DNA of 34,616 nucleotides from Methanobacteriota archaeon (lineage in GTDB: Archaea > Thermoplasmatota > Poseidoniia > Poseidoniales > Poseidoniaceae). Of this stretch, positions 17,598-25,863 are shown piece by piece (position 1 is the first letter of the stretch; each line of letters opens with the position of its first letter). Below the pieces are notes generated by a model. That model did not search any database. It worked only from the letters and a program-made list of their open reading frames with translations, and was not told the DNA's origin. Both the position numbers and the translations under genes were made by a program. The stretch spans positions 26,738 to 61,353 of the forward strand of contig PBMQ01000020.1 of the NCBI GenBank assembly GCA_002722615.1, read 5' to 3'.

Positions 17598-17822
17598 ATG
17601 CAACGCACCAGAGACTACCGAATCGCCCAGCGCAAGCGAGCACTGGCAAAGGCAAAGCGGATACTGCGTCAGAACTCAATGATTGAGTCCAGCGACGTGG
17701 AATGGCTGGCCCCACGCATGGCCGACAATCTCCGCAACTGCTCCTGCCACTTGTGTCAGGCACCAGAGAAGGCAAAGCCGCGCCTGCGGGTGACCGCCGC
17801 TGATTTACTGGAGGCCGCATGA
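17598..17822 (+). CDS. small basic protein with CSCHLC motif
   Basis: 74 aa; MQRTRDYRIAQRKRALAKAKRI...NCSCHLCQAPEKAKPR; SD GTAGGAGGG. Confidence 0.7.
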   Translation: MQRTRDYRIAQRKRALAKAKRILRQNSMIESSDVEWLAPRMADNLRNCSCHLCQAPEKAKPRLRVTAADLLEAA

Positions 17823-18190
17823 AGTACAAGGTCACAGTGATTGAGTCATATGAATTGGAGGTCGAGGCCGACTCAGCAGAGGACGCTAAGAACTTCATGA
17901 TGGTCGGACAGCCGTGGGTCAGCGGCAGGCACTCAGAGGTCTGCGGCATCCCACGCCAGACCGGCTACCGCAAAACGGCATACGCCAGCATCCTGCCCCC
18001 AAAGAAACCAGCTGATGATGGGGGCTATCTCGACGTGCTGAATGAGATGGCACGGTACGAGGAATCGGACATGCGTCATGCTCCTAACTTGTTAAAGGAT
18101 TGGTACGGGATCAGCAAGGCCGAAGCGATGCGACTGTTCAACATGTGGATCAGGTCGCTGTCAGACGAAGAACAGCTGAGCCTTTTCTGA
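17819..18190 (+). CDS. hypothetical protein
   Basis: 123 aa, 4-bp overlap (ATGA) with previous gene. Confidence 0.7.
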   Translation: MKYKVTVIESYELEVEADSAEDAKNFMMVGQPWVSGRHSEVCGIPRQTGYRKTAYASILPPKKPADDGGYLDVLNEMARYEESDMRHAPNLLKDWYGISKAEAMRLFNMWIRSLSDEEQLSLF

Positions 18191-18217
18191 GAAATGTCCA
18201 TAGTAGATAAAGAGATT

Positions 18218-18246
18218 TAGACATAGGCATCAATGCCTGTTATCAT
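18218..18246 (+). promoter_or_regulatory. sigma70-type promoter TAGACA-17-TATCAT with dyad AGGCAT-CA-ATGCCT in spacer
   Basis: -35 5/6, -10 5/6, exact 17-bp spacer; upstream of 18275 ORF. Confidence 0.65.
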
Positions 18247-18274
18247 CACAACGTATCTGTAGGAGGATATCATT

Positions 18275-18544
18275 ATGTTTTGTAGCGAATGCTCGAGATC
18301 AAACGGACATCACCCCAACTGCCCAAACGCAGAGGACATGCCTGAGCCCACCTTCACCGTCTGGCAGGTAGGCAAGGTGCCCGACACAGTGCTCAGGTCC
18401 GAAAGCGCCATGCGAAAAGCCGCCAGAGAACTGGGCTTTGACCCCAGCGTAGTCATCTCAGAGGGCGAGGCAGACATCGTAAGCGAGTGCGGGATCGTGA
18501 CGGGCGGTTGCTACGTCAACGAAGAGGGGCATGAATATGTTTAG
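18275..18544 (+). CDS. small Cys-rich hypothetical protein
   Basis: 89 aa; CSECSRSNGHHPNCPN zinc-knuckle-like; SD GTAGGAGG. Confidence 0.7.
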   Translation: MFCSECSRSNGHHPNCPNAEDMPEPTFTVWQVGKVPDTVLRSESAMRKAARELGFDPSVVISEGEADIVSECGIVTGGCYVNEEGHEYV

Positions 18545-18767
18545 GCTCCCGAAGAAAAACCCGCTCAACACTGACCGGTTAGTGCGCTCTGCGATCTCAG
18601 GATCTGCCGGTGAGCCATACTGCAATCTTATCCTTGACTCGTTAGGAGTAGAGGATTACAGCCACTGGTCCCTCGACGATATTCACAAGTTCTGGGATGA
18701 CGCTAGCCAGTCTGACCTGACGGTGGCTGAGTTCATCCTGCTGAAGAAGCAGGAGGTAGCGGCATGA
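18531..18767 (+). CDS. hypothetical protein
   Basis: 78 aa, overlaps neighbours by a few nt. Confidence 0.6.
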   Translation: MNMFRLPKKNPLNTDRLVRSAISGSAGEPYCNLILDSLGVEDYSHWSLDDIHKFWDDASQSDLTVAEFILLKKQEVAA

Positions 18768-19756
18768 AGCGCCCAGATTCTGACTTGATTCGCCGGTTTA
18801 TTAAGCACAAAGCCTTTAACTCTGTATCTATGACGCTCGAAGGAGTTTTCGAGTTGCCCTACTTCTATCTTTCTTACAAGAAGATGGAGGAATTTGACTT
18901 CACGACTGGCGATGATTTTCCCGACGCAACTGACGGCACACTGTTGGGAAACCCCGTCAAGGTAATTGAAAAAAAGCACAATGGTGTGGATGTGGTTAGG
19001 TCTTACGCGCATAGCGCAGAGTTTGTCTATGACGAGTTTGTATTGTCAGCCAAAACGGAGGTACAGCTAGAACTCCACGACTCTTCTATCCAGACGGCAC
19101 CTGTCAATTACTGGGGCGTTATCAAGGCATCTCACGATCACACGAACTTTGTCGATTCGATTTTATTGTTTATCGAATACCCAGAGGCTCCAAGACAGAT
19201 TGTAATCTGGGAGGGTTGGGCAAAATCAAATGATGGAAAGATAGACATGGTGATGGATCCTGAGTACGAAAAATATATGAGAACGTGGTATCAAAGTCTG
19301 GTTAATGGCGCCTATGCTGTCGAAGGCGGGTTCGACAAGTATATGAGCGGTATTACGAATCAGGCCGCTCAGTGGTATTTGTTTATTTGCAAACTGATGT
19401 CTCATATTAAGTACGGCGACAAGCACGTCGTCGAAGTAACTCCTACTCCTGACAAGTTAGCAAAAGCAAAGCGGAACCCCGTGAACCGCAAGCGTCCGTG
19501 GGCCAAGTCAAGTGGGCCTCATGTCTTGCTGTTGGATCGGATGCCGACAGAAAAGACGGAGTCTACAGGTACGCACGCTAGTCCAAAGCCACACAAGCGG
19601 CGAGGCTACTGGAAAACACTGCGAGACCCACGGTTTCGTCACCACCCGCAGTATCAAAAGCATATTTTTGTGAAGCCCTGTTTTGTGGGCGAAAAACAAG
19701 TCACATACGAAGGCAACATTTACCGGCTCGTCGAGCCACTGGAGGGGGAAGCATGA
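18764..19756 (+). CDS. hypothetical protein
   Basis: 330 aa, ATGA overlap with previous ORF; no family recognised. Confidence 0.75.
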   Translation: MKRPDSDLIRRFIKHKAFNSVSMTLEGVFELPYFYLSYKKMEEFDFTTGDDFPDATDGTLLGNPVKVIEKKHNGVDVVRSYAHSAEFVYDEFVLSAKTEVQLELHDSSIQTAPVNYWGVIKASHDHTNFVDSILLFIEYPEAPRQIVIWEGWAKSNDGKIDMVMDPEYEKYMRTWYQSLVNGAYAVEGGFDKYMSGITNQAAQWYLFICKLMSHIKYGDKHVVEVTPTPDKLAKAKRNPVNRKRPWAKSSGPHVLLLDRMPTEKTESTGTHASPKPHKRRGYWKTLRDPRFRHHPQYQKHIFVKPCFVGEKQVTYEGNIYRLVEPLEGEA

Positions 19757-19905
19757 AAGCTACCTTGTTTATCGTGCTGATTGTACTGGCACTGGGCATA
19801 GTGGGAGAGGATGACTATCAGCAGGAAATTGCTGATGTTCGCCACTACTGCGAAATGGTGGGGTCAGGTGTCTGGCCTGACTTCAACAATAACGTGAACT
19901 GTTAG
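19753..19905 (+). CDS. small membrane protein (not in ORF track)
   Basis: Read directly: MKATLFIVLIVLALGIVGEDDYQQEIADVRHYCEMVGSGVWPDFNNNVNC*, 50 aa, hydrophobic N-terminus, ATGA overlap. Confidence 0.7.
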   Translation: MKATLFIVLIVLALGIVGEDDYQQEIADVRHYCEMVGSGVWPDFNNNVNC

Positions 19906-19914
19906 GAGTAATAC

Positions 19915-20274
19915 ATGGCAAAGTATCGACGCAAAAGCAAAAGATGGTCACCTCGCGAAGACGCGGTGCTCATTTCTGGAATACAGAACGAAAAACCCTA
20001 CGAAGAGATTGGCGGTGAGCTTGGAAGAACAGCCTCCTCCGTCGCCCAAAGAATTTATTCTTTGCGACACAAATCTCTAGCCATCCCGCCGCTGGCCAAG
20101 GCAAAGCCACAAAAAGCGGTAAGGCGGGTAGAGCCTGTCATCAAGGCATCGGAGCCAGAGATCAAAGCTATTGCGGATGACAACCGCATTTGGCTGGCAA
20201 TGGCTAGCGGGGTAACCAGCGCCTTCCTCTCACTTGCCACCCTCGTAGTCATCTTGATTGCCTTGATGACATGA
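19915..20274 (+). CDS. Myb/SANT-like DNA-binding domain protein with C-terminal transmembrane helix
   Basis: RWSPREDAVLISGIQNEKPYEEIGGELGRTASSVAQRIYSLRHK; C-term IWLAMASGVTSAFLSLATLVVILIALMT. Confidence 0.65.
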   Translation: MAKYRRKSKRWSPREDAVLISGIQNEKPYEEIGGELGRTASSVAQRIYSLRHKSLAIPPLAKAKPQKAVRRVEPVIKASEPEIKAIADDNRIWLAMASGVTSAFLSLATLVVILIALMT

Positions 20275-20435
20275 ATGCATATGACGCATTTGTCTTAGCG
20301 TCTGTTCTTTCGATTGGGGCACCGACAAATCAGCAAGCCAGACAGGCGGCACAGATAGCCAAAAGCATTGCTTTAGAGTTGAGTCCACTGCAAATTCAAA
20401 AGGGCAGAGAGGAGGCTATGAGTGTCATCGGATGA
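20271..20435 (+). CDS. small hypothetical protein (not in ORF track)
   Basis: Read directly: MNAYDAFVLASVLSIGAPTNQQARQAAQIAKSIALELSPLQIQKGREEAMSVIG*. Confidence 0.5.
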   Translation: MNAYDAFVLASVLSIGAPTNQQARQAAQIAKSIALELSPLQIQKGREEAMSVIG

Positions 20436-20604
20436 CGCACAGATAGCTGTGGAAGAGGCTATGTTACAGGCTGAAATTCTGGGCGAGGATGTGGCAATCA
20501 TGTCCGACCTCAGCGTTCAGCGGCTACGAAATACCACGGGCGCCGTGCTGGAGATAGTGCGGTGCCCCGCCCCTTTGAAAAGGCAAGATGGTGCCGTAGA
20601 CTGA
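20422..20604 (+). CDS. small hypothetical protein (GTG start)
   Basis: 60-aa ORF overlapping the previous small ORF; upstream GAGAGGAGG. Confidence 0.5.
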   Translation: MSSDDAQIAVEEAMLQAEILGEDVAIMSDLSVQRLRNTTGAVLEIVRCPAPLKRQDGAVD

Positions 20605-20686
20605 AGCTAGGGGGACACTCCTACACGGCGTGCGGCGGCGTCGATAGAGTTTACGCATTCCCCCGATCCTTGTGATTAGCGTACTC

Positions 20687-21166
20687 TCAACCGCCGCTCT
20701 TTAAATGCCTTACCGGATTCTTACCACCGGACATACGCCGCTCAGCAATCCAGCCCAGCCCCTTTTTTAGGGTGAGAAGCCTTTCTTTTGATGCAGAAAT
20801 GTCCCACCCATGGACCACCACCTCCTCGACAAGATACCTAGCATAGTCGCCATATCGCCTACCGACTAGTCTTAAAGTCTTTCCGTACCGCATCAAGGCG
20901 TCAGACGCCATCGAGTCTGGATTTGCATCTCCTGACCCCGCCTCGTACCTGAGGGGCTTGGAAAAGATGCCGGCCTTCACCGCCTGACTCAGAATATACT
21001 CTCCAGCTTGGTGCTCACCCAAGGTCAGTAAACCGTCCATGAGATATCTGTCAATCACATTCTGATCCATGACTTTGGCGCGAGGCATCGTGCCGCCCTC
21101 CACCATGACGGCGTGGCGCTTGTGTATCTCTTTTGTGCCTAAGTCTGTGTGTAACTTGTCAGTCAT
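20687..21166 (-). CDS. hypothetical protein
   Basis: 159 aa; RHAVMVEGG...VIDRYLMDGLLTLGEHQAGEYIL pattern seen in phage/alphaproteobacterial hypotheticals (DUF6456-like, tentative). Confidence 0.65.
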   Translation of the reverse strand: MTDKLHTDLGTKEIHKRHAVMVEGGTMPRAKVMDQNVIDRYLMDGLLTLGEHQAGEYILSQAVKAGIFSKPLRYEAGSGDANPDSMASDALMRYGKTLRLVGRRYGDYARYLVEEVVVHGWDISASKERLLTLKKGLGWIAERRMSGGKNPVRHLKSGG

Positions 21167-21235
21167 ACGAAATGTCCCCGGACCCGGAAATTGTCCCCGG
21201 ATAATAAAAACTCTGCTGAGAACTTGTTAACAGTA

Positions 21236-22984
21236 CTAGAACTCATCGAAGTCATCCCATGCCCTGCCCCGCAATTTAGACAGGCTCGTGGTCGGCGGAT
21301 CTGGATCGGGTGTCCTCTCGGTGTATGTACCGTTAAACATGTTATAGCTAAGATGTGCTACGCCCTGAGATCCCACCCACTTGAATCTTGATTTCCAACA
21401 GTGTATCTCGACGCATTCATCTGTTCTGTGAACTGTCACACCTAGATCAGCCTTGGCAAACCATGCGGCAGAGCCTGAAATATTCATGCCCTTGGGGACT
21501 GCGTAGGTGCCATCCTCACGGGGGTACATCTTCTGGGGGTGCGCGACAAACCAGACGTGAATGCCATGCGCTTTGGCAAAGCTGGTGATTCGGGTCAGCA
21601 TCTGAGAAATGTTGCTGTGTTCTTCCTGACTGCTAGATTCTATGTAGTTGTACGGGTCGATGATGAGACCCCGCACGCCCATACGCATGACCGCCTGCTT
21701 GGCCCTATCGATAATTGAGTCAATCGTGCTGAGGCCACCGTCCTTGCTTTCAAGGAAGACAAAGTGATCGTTTATAAACTCGACAGCCTCACCTAGCTCA
21801 TCCTCTGTCATTCTCTCGCTAAGTCCGGTGTAAAACGGCTTGCCTGATACCTTTTCAGCCAGCTTGGCGATGTGCATATGTGGCGGGTTTTCAAACGAAC
21901 AGACCGCAAACTTCCACGATTCACGTTTAGCAAGGTTGATCATAATCTGATCGATAAACTCAGACTTTCCTGAGCTTGGCATCCCCGTCACAACAGACAA
22001 CTGGCCCTCAGCAACGGTAAATAACTCGTCAATCGAGTCAAATCCCGTCGAGGCGCCCCGCCCGTGACCGTTCTGGTAGATGTCCTTGACTGCATCCATG
22101 TACTCGCTGACACCATACACACCAGACAAGGGTATCGGCTCAGGGTTGTCGAAGATCCTGCGGGTTTCTTCGGCTCCTAACTTGTCAACAGCATCGTTTG
22201 CATCTTTGGCGCCCTTGGGGAATTTGACCCTCCAGCACTTTGCTCTGCCCACTCGGCGCGCAATCTCCTCTGCCAGCGCCTCGCCAGCCTCATCGCTATC
22301 TGTCGCCAGAACAATCTTCTTGCACCGATCTAATCGCTCGCGTTCATTCCACACAAACGCAAACTTTTTATCCTCCTCAGGATCTACCCTGTTGTGCGAT
22401 ACCTTTATCGGCGCCCCATTTGGGCAGGAAACGGCCTTGATTCCGATGCTGGCTAGAGCAATGACATCACACTCCCCCTCAACTATCGTTAACTCTTCAG
22501 CCTCTTCCTCTATGTTTTCGATGCCGTAAAAGGATCTTGGTGCGCCATCGCAGGTAAACCCCTTGCCCTCTACAGATCGCCACTTAATTGCCGTTGGCGA
22601 CTCCCGTGTGCCGTACACAAAACCAACCGCCTGCTTCTCCTCGCCCCCAAACCACTTGGTGCCGGTGGTCATCAGGGGTAGGTCATTGATGTCGTTGATT
22701 TTTACCCCTCGGGAGGAAAAGAAGTTCTTAACAAGTTCTACATTATCGTTTAGCTGTGTGGGTATCTTTACTACTTTACTTTGTGTCATATGAGCCTCGT
22801 AAAATTTTTCACGCCTGTAAGACCCAGACAAACCGCAATGGTGGCAGTGGTAAAGGGTATGGTCTGGCTTAACGGTGATTGAAAGTGTCTTTATAGTTTT
22901 CTTTTTGCGTGCATCTGAGCAGTCTGGGCAACGCTCTCTGGCATCTTGATTATGACTCAGGATGAAGTCTTTCAAGCTGTCCAT
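21236..22984 (-). CDS. primase-helicase (T7 gp4-like: zinc finger + TOPRIM + DnaB-type RecA core)
   Basis: CPDCSDARKKK...YHCHHCGLSG; IVEGECDVIALASIGIKAVSCPNG; ATDSDEAGEALAEE; VVTGMPSSGKSEFIDQIM. Confidence 0.92.
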   Translation of the reverse strand: MDSLKDFILSHNQDARERCPDCSDARKKKTIKTLSITVKPDHTLYHCHHCGLSGSYRREKFYEAHMTQSKVVKIPTQLNDNVELVKNFFSSRGVKINDINDLPLMTTGTKWFGGEEKQAVGFVYGTRESPTAIKWRSVEGKGFTCDGAPRSFYGIENIEEEAEELTIVEGECDVIALASIGIKAVSCPNGAPIKVSHNRVDPEEDKKFAFVWNERERLDRCKKIVLATDSDEAGEALAEEIARRVGRAKCWRVKFPKGAKDANDAVDKLGAEETRRIFDNPEPIPLSGVYGVSEYMDAVKDIYQNGHGRGASTGFDSIDELFTVAEGQLSVVTGMPSSGKSEFIDQIMINLAKRESWKFAVCSFENPPHMHIAKLAEKVSGKPFYTGLSERMTEDELGEAVEFINDHFVFLESKDGGLSTIDSIIDRAKQAVMRMGVRGLIIDPYNYIESSSQEEHSNISQMLTRITSFAKAHGIHVWFVAHPQKMYPREDGTYAVPKGMNISGSAAWFAKADLGVTVHRTDECVEIHCWKSRFKWVGSQGVAHLSYNMFNGTYTERTPDPDPPTTSLSKLRGRAWDDFDEF

Positions 22985-23022
22985 CTGTTTGACTACCTCC
23001 TACTTGTATGATATTGGTAGCC

Positions 23023-23090
23023 CTAGGACTGTACTAGACTAGAACCTTCCTATTTAAAATAGGTATATATCTAGACTAGAACCTTCCTAG
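23023..23090. repeat. second CTAG box cluster with exact 19-bp direct repeat CTAGACTAGAACCTTCCTA (23034-23052, 23071-23089)
   Basis: Six CTAG in 68 bp; same box as 12342-12361 (CTAGATCTAGAACCTTACTA). Confidence 0.8.
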
Positions 23091-23111
23091 GGAAGTTACT
23101 CTTTGAGCTTC

Positions 23112-23134
23112 AGCCCCCGCTAGGGGGCTTTTTT
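23112..23134 (+). terminator. Rho-independent terminator AGCCCCC-GCTA-GGGGGCT-TTTTT
   Basis: 7-bp GC stem plus T run on the + strand, although flanking genes are leftward. Confidence 0.75.
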
Positions 23135-23384
23135 ATGCGCACTGAAACAACTCTTCCATCACCATTTCAGCAACAACCCTCTGTTGCGTCCGGCTCAAGC
23201 AGAGCATTTCGTCTAGTGCGTCTTGCAGGCCAACGGGGTAACCCGCCAGCCGGCAGTGATAAGAAAAAGCGTTAGATTTCAGATAGTTAATGGCGGCATC
23301 ACGGTCAACTTGCTGGTTACAAACCAAGTCTTTGATGGCCTGAAGGATGACCTTGCTATACACAATTTTATAGGTGTCTGACAA
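23133..23384 (-). CDS. hypothetical protein
   Basis: 83 aa, overlaps RusA 3' end. Confidence 0.6.
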   Translation of the reverse strand: MSDTYKIVYSKVILQAIKDLVCNQQVDRDAAINYLKSNAFSYHCRLAGYPVGLQDALDEMLCLSRTQQRVVAEMVMEELFQCA

Positions 23385-23724
23385 TGATCTCTGCGCGTGG
23401 ATTTTCCTTGTCCACTCCCCCCCAATAAATATGCTTTTCTTTCACCTGCCTATCGTTTTTATACACGAAGCCTTGCATCACGTCCAGAATCAGTGACTCG
23501 TCTAGGTCGGGGCGTCTGGATTTATAGTAAATTTTAATGGTTACTGAAAGGTCGCCATCAAGAAGCGGGTCCATCTTTTTACATTGCTCGTGAAACATCT
23601 TGACGTACCCCAACGCTTTCTTTGACTTGATAACCATTGGGGCGCCAGCCCTGCTCTTAACAATTCTGCGGCTGTTGGCTTTGCTACACGGCTCTCCTGC
23701 AATTACCATACTTACCTTTGACAT
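23368..23724 (-). CDS. RusA-like Holliday junction resolvase
   Basis: 118 aa; RRPDLDESLILDVMQGFVYKNDRQVKEKHIYWGGVDKENPRAEIIV matches RusA acidic motif and C-terminus. Confidence 0.85.
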   Translation of the reverse strand: MSKVSMVIAGEPCSKANSRRIVKSRAGAPMVIKSKKALGYVKMFHEQCKKMDPLLDGDLSVTIKIYYKSRRPDLDESLILDVMQGFVYKNDRQVKEKHIYWGGVDKENPRAEIIVRHL

Positions 23725-23833
23725 ATATCGACTCCTACGTTAGCATCCGTTCTCCACATTGAGGAGTGTATCACGATGAGCAAAATGGGACGTTATGTCT
23801 TTGATCTACAGATGGCTGAGGAGGCCGAGTTTT

Positions 23834-24067
23834 ATGGACATCCAGATAGAAAAGCACGTACCAATCCCCAAGCGGACAAAGATACCGGACCTGCCGCTGG
23901 CAGAGATGGAGATCGGCGACTCTTTTGTGGCACCCATCAACGCGAGCGAGCAGACGGAGGTCAGAGCACTCCGACAGCGGATCTCCCGATGGCAACGGGA
24001 CCGACTCCCTGTGAGATTCTCCGTCGTTCGTGACGGCGAGCAGATGAGAGTCTTCCGAATCGCGTGA
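23834..24067 (+). CDS. hypothetical protein
   Basis: MDIQIEKHVPIPKRTKIPDLPLAEMEIGDSFVAPINASEQ...; start chosen inside the track ORF (23795). Confidence 0.6.
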   Translation: MDIQIEKHVPIPKRTKIPDLPLAEMEIGDSFVAPINASEQTEVRALRQRISRWQRDRLPVRFSVVRDGEQMRVFRIA

Positions 24068-24936
24068 AAGTCACCAACCACACAAACTTACCTGAGCCTG
24101 TATTCAAGGCGCTGACGCACAGTGACTATTCAAGGGGTCACAGCAACCGCTCAGTCACCCAGCTGATAGACAGCCCCCGTGTACGCATTCTCCGCAAGGA
24201 GCATGACGACGAGATCACGGAGGATGTGTCTGACATGTTGTGGAGTGTATTGGGCACGTCAGTACACACTATGTTTGAAAGGCATCAACCGGAGGGGCAT
24301 ATCGTTGAAGAGCGTTTGTTTGCTGAGGTTGACGGGTGGAGTATCAGTGGGGCGATTGATTTACAGCGTTCAGAGGCTGACGGCACCATGACCATCATGG
24401 ATTACAAATGCACCTCAGTGTGGTCTGTGATTCATGGCAAGGTTGAATGGCACAAGCAACTTAATTTTTACGCATGGCTCGCCGAACAGAAGGACGGGGT
24501 CAAGGTGATTGGCTTGCAGATTATTGCTGTCCTCCGTGACTGGCAAAGAGCTAAGTCCAAGATTGAAACCAACTACCCGCTAGCACCAATTGTCATTGTC
24601 GATGTTCCGCTTTGGCCTGCGGAGGAGAGGGATCGTTATGTCCGCCAAAGGGTAAAGATTCATCAGGAAGCAGAGTACGAGCGGCTGACAGGCGGTCACA
24701 TACCCCGCTGTAGTGATGAGGAGCAATGGAAGCGCGCAGACACCTTTGCTGTCAAAAAAAGGGGTAACAAACGTGCTCTGCGCGTATTTGACAGCATGGC
24801 AGAGGCCGAAACCTTTGCGGGGGAGGCGGCAGAGCGCGAAATAGAAGAGCGCAGGGGTAAGCGCGTCCGGTGCGAAGACAACTGGTGCCGCGTGGCGCAG
24901 TGGTGTGAGCAATACGAAAACGAGGCATGGTCATGA
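24064..24936 (+). CDS. PD-(D/E)XK (RecB/Cas4-like) nuclease
   Basis: 290 aa; ISGAIDLQ...TIMDYKCTSVWSVIHGKVEWHKQLNFYAWLAEQ. Confidence 0.85.
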   Translation: MKVTNHTNLPEPVFKALTHSDYSRGHSNRSVTQLIDSPRVRILRKEHDDEITEDVSDMLWSVLGTSVHTMFERHQPEGHIVEERLFAEVDGWSISGAIDLQRSEADGTMTIMDYKCTSVWSVIHGKVEWHKQLNFYAWLAEQKDGVKVIGLQIIAVLRDWQRAKSKIETNYPLAPIVIVDVPLWPAEERDRYVRQRVKIHQEAEYERLTGGHIPRCSDEEQWKRADTFAVKKRGNKRALRVFDSMAEAETFAGEAAEREIEERRGKRVRCEDNWCRVAQWCEQYENEAWS

Positions 24937-25154
24937 TCCAGACTGATCCCGAGTTCTACCGCAAGGTTGTCGCACTGAATCAGATAACCACGCACAAGTT
25001 TAAGATAACCGTTAGCGGAGATAATATTAGGTTTTATATCGGCGACAAGTACGCTGGTGACATGAACTCAGGACTGTTTTTCAAGCTAACGCCCAGTGAG
25101 ATTCTCAAAACGATAGGAGTGAACAATGACCACAAAAAAAGCTGGCTCTACTGA
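24927..25154 (+). CDS. hypothetical protein
   Basis: 75-aa ORF overlapping neighbours, co-directional. Confidence 0.6.
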   Translation: MVMIQTDPEFYRKVVALNQITTHKFKITVSGDNIRFYIGDKYAGDMNSGLFFKLTPSEILKTIGVNNDHKKSWLY

Positions 25155-25863
25155 GCCGACTTACGCAAGCGTCTGGAAAACGCTGAGTCAGATAGACTGC
25201 TCTGACAAAGCAGAAAATAAGAACGGACTGACCTACCTTTCGTGGGCGTGGGCGTGGGGCATCCTGATGGAGCATTACCCAGAAGCCACATATCAGTTCC
25301 TCAATGAGGAGTGGGATAGTGAGGGCCATGCCACTGTTTGGTGTAGCGTCAAGATAGGCGAGCTAGACCGCCTTATGTGGCTTCCCGTGATGGATTACAA
25401 GAACAAGGCTATCGTGAAGCCCGACACCAGAGCGGTCTCTGATACTCGTATGCGGTGTCTAACTAAGTGTCTGGCGATGTACGGGCTGGGCCACTATATC
25501 TATGCTGGCGAAGACCTTCCTGCCAGCAGTGACGCCGTGGAGGAGAAGCCTGCCCCTAAGGAAAAGCCCAAGCCGAAAGCAAAGGCCAAGCCCAAGGCAG
25601 AGCCAAAAACGGAGACGCAAGCAGAGCCTCTGCCTGACCACATTGGAGATGAAGAAGAAGCGGAGGGGGTTCTTGGTTTTCTGTGCGGTACTGCTGACAA
25701 GTTTGCAGGAAAAACAGAGGGCGAGCTAATCGAATGGTGGCAATACCCTGAAACCAAGAAAGCGGCAGACCTGCTTGATCAGGGATACCCAGAACATTAC
25801 AAGCAACTCATGGCGCATTTGTCTGCGCTACGAGCATCATTAAAGGAGAGTAACGATGAGTAA
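25126..25863 (+). CDS. DUF1071-like single-strand annealing protein
   Basis: NGLTYLSWAWAWGILMEHYPEATYQF...VSDTRMRCLTKCLAMYGLGHYIYAGEDLP; Lys/Pro linker. Confidence 0.8.
   Translation: MTTKKAGSTEPTYASVWKTLSQIDCSDKAENKNGLTYLSWAWAWGILMEHYPEATYQFLNEEWDSEGHATVWCSVKIGELDRLMWLPVMDYKNKAIVKPDTRAVSDTRMRCLTKCLAMYGLGHYIYAGEDLPASSDAVEEKPAPKEKPKPKAKAKPKAEPKTETQAEPLPDHIGDEEEAEGVLGFLCGTADKFAGKTEGELIEWWQYPETKKAADLLDQGYPEHYKQLMAHLSALRASLKESNDE

Noticed and set aside
21191-21391. 66-aa + strand ORF
   Set aside because: Mostly antisense to the 3' end of the primase-helicase gene.
23034-23090. CRISPR-like repeat array
   Set aside because: Only two exact 19-bp copies with an 18-bp gap, no spacer diversity, no cas genes; better read as a regulatory box array.
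24064-24936. Cas4 of a CRISPR system
   Set aside because: The PD-(D/E)XK core fits, but the context is a phage recombination operon without CRISPR or cas genes, and no Cas4 cysteine cluster was clearly identified.
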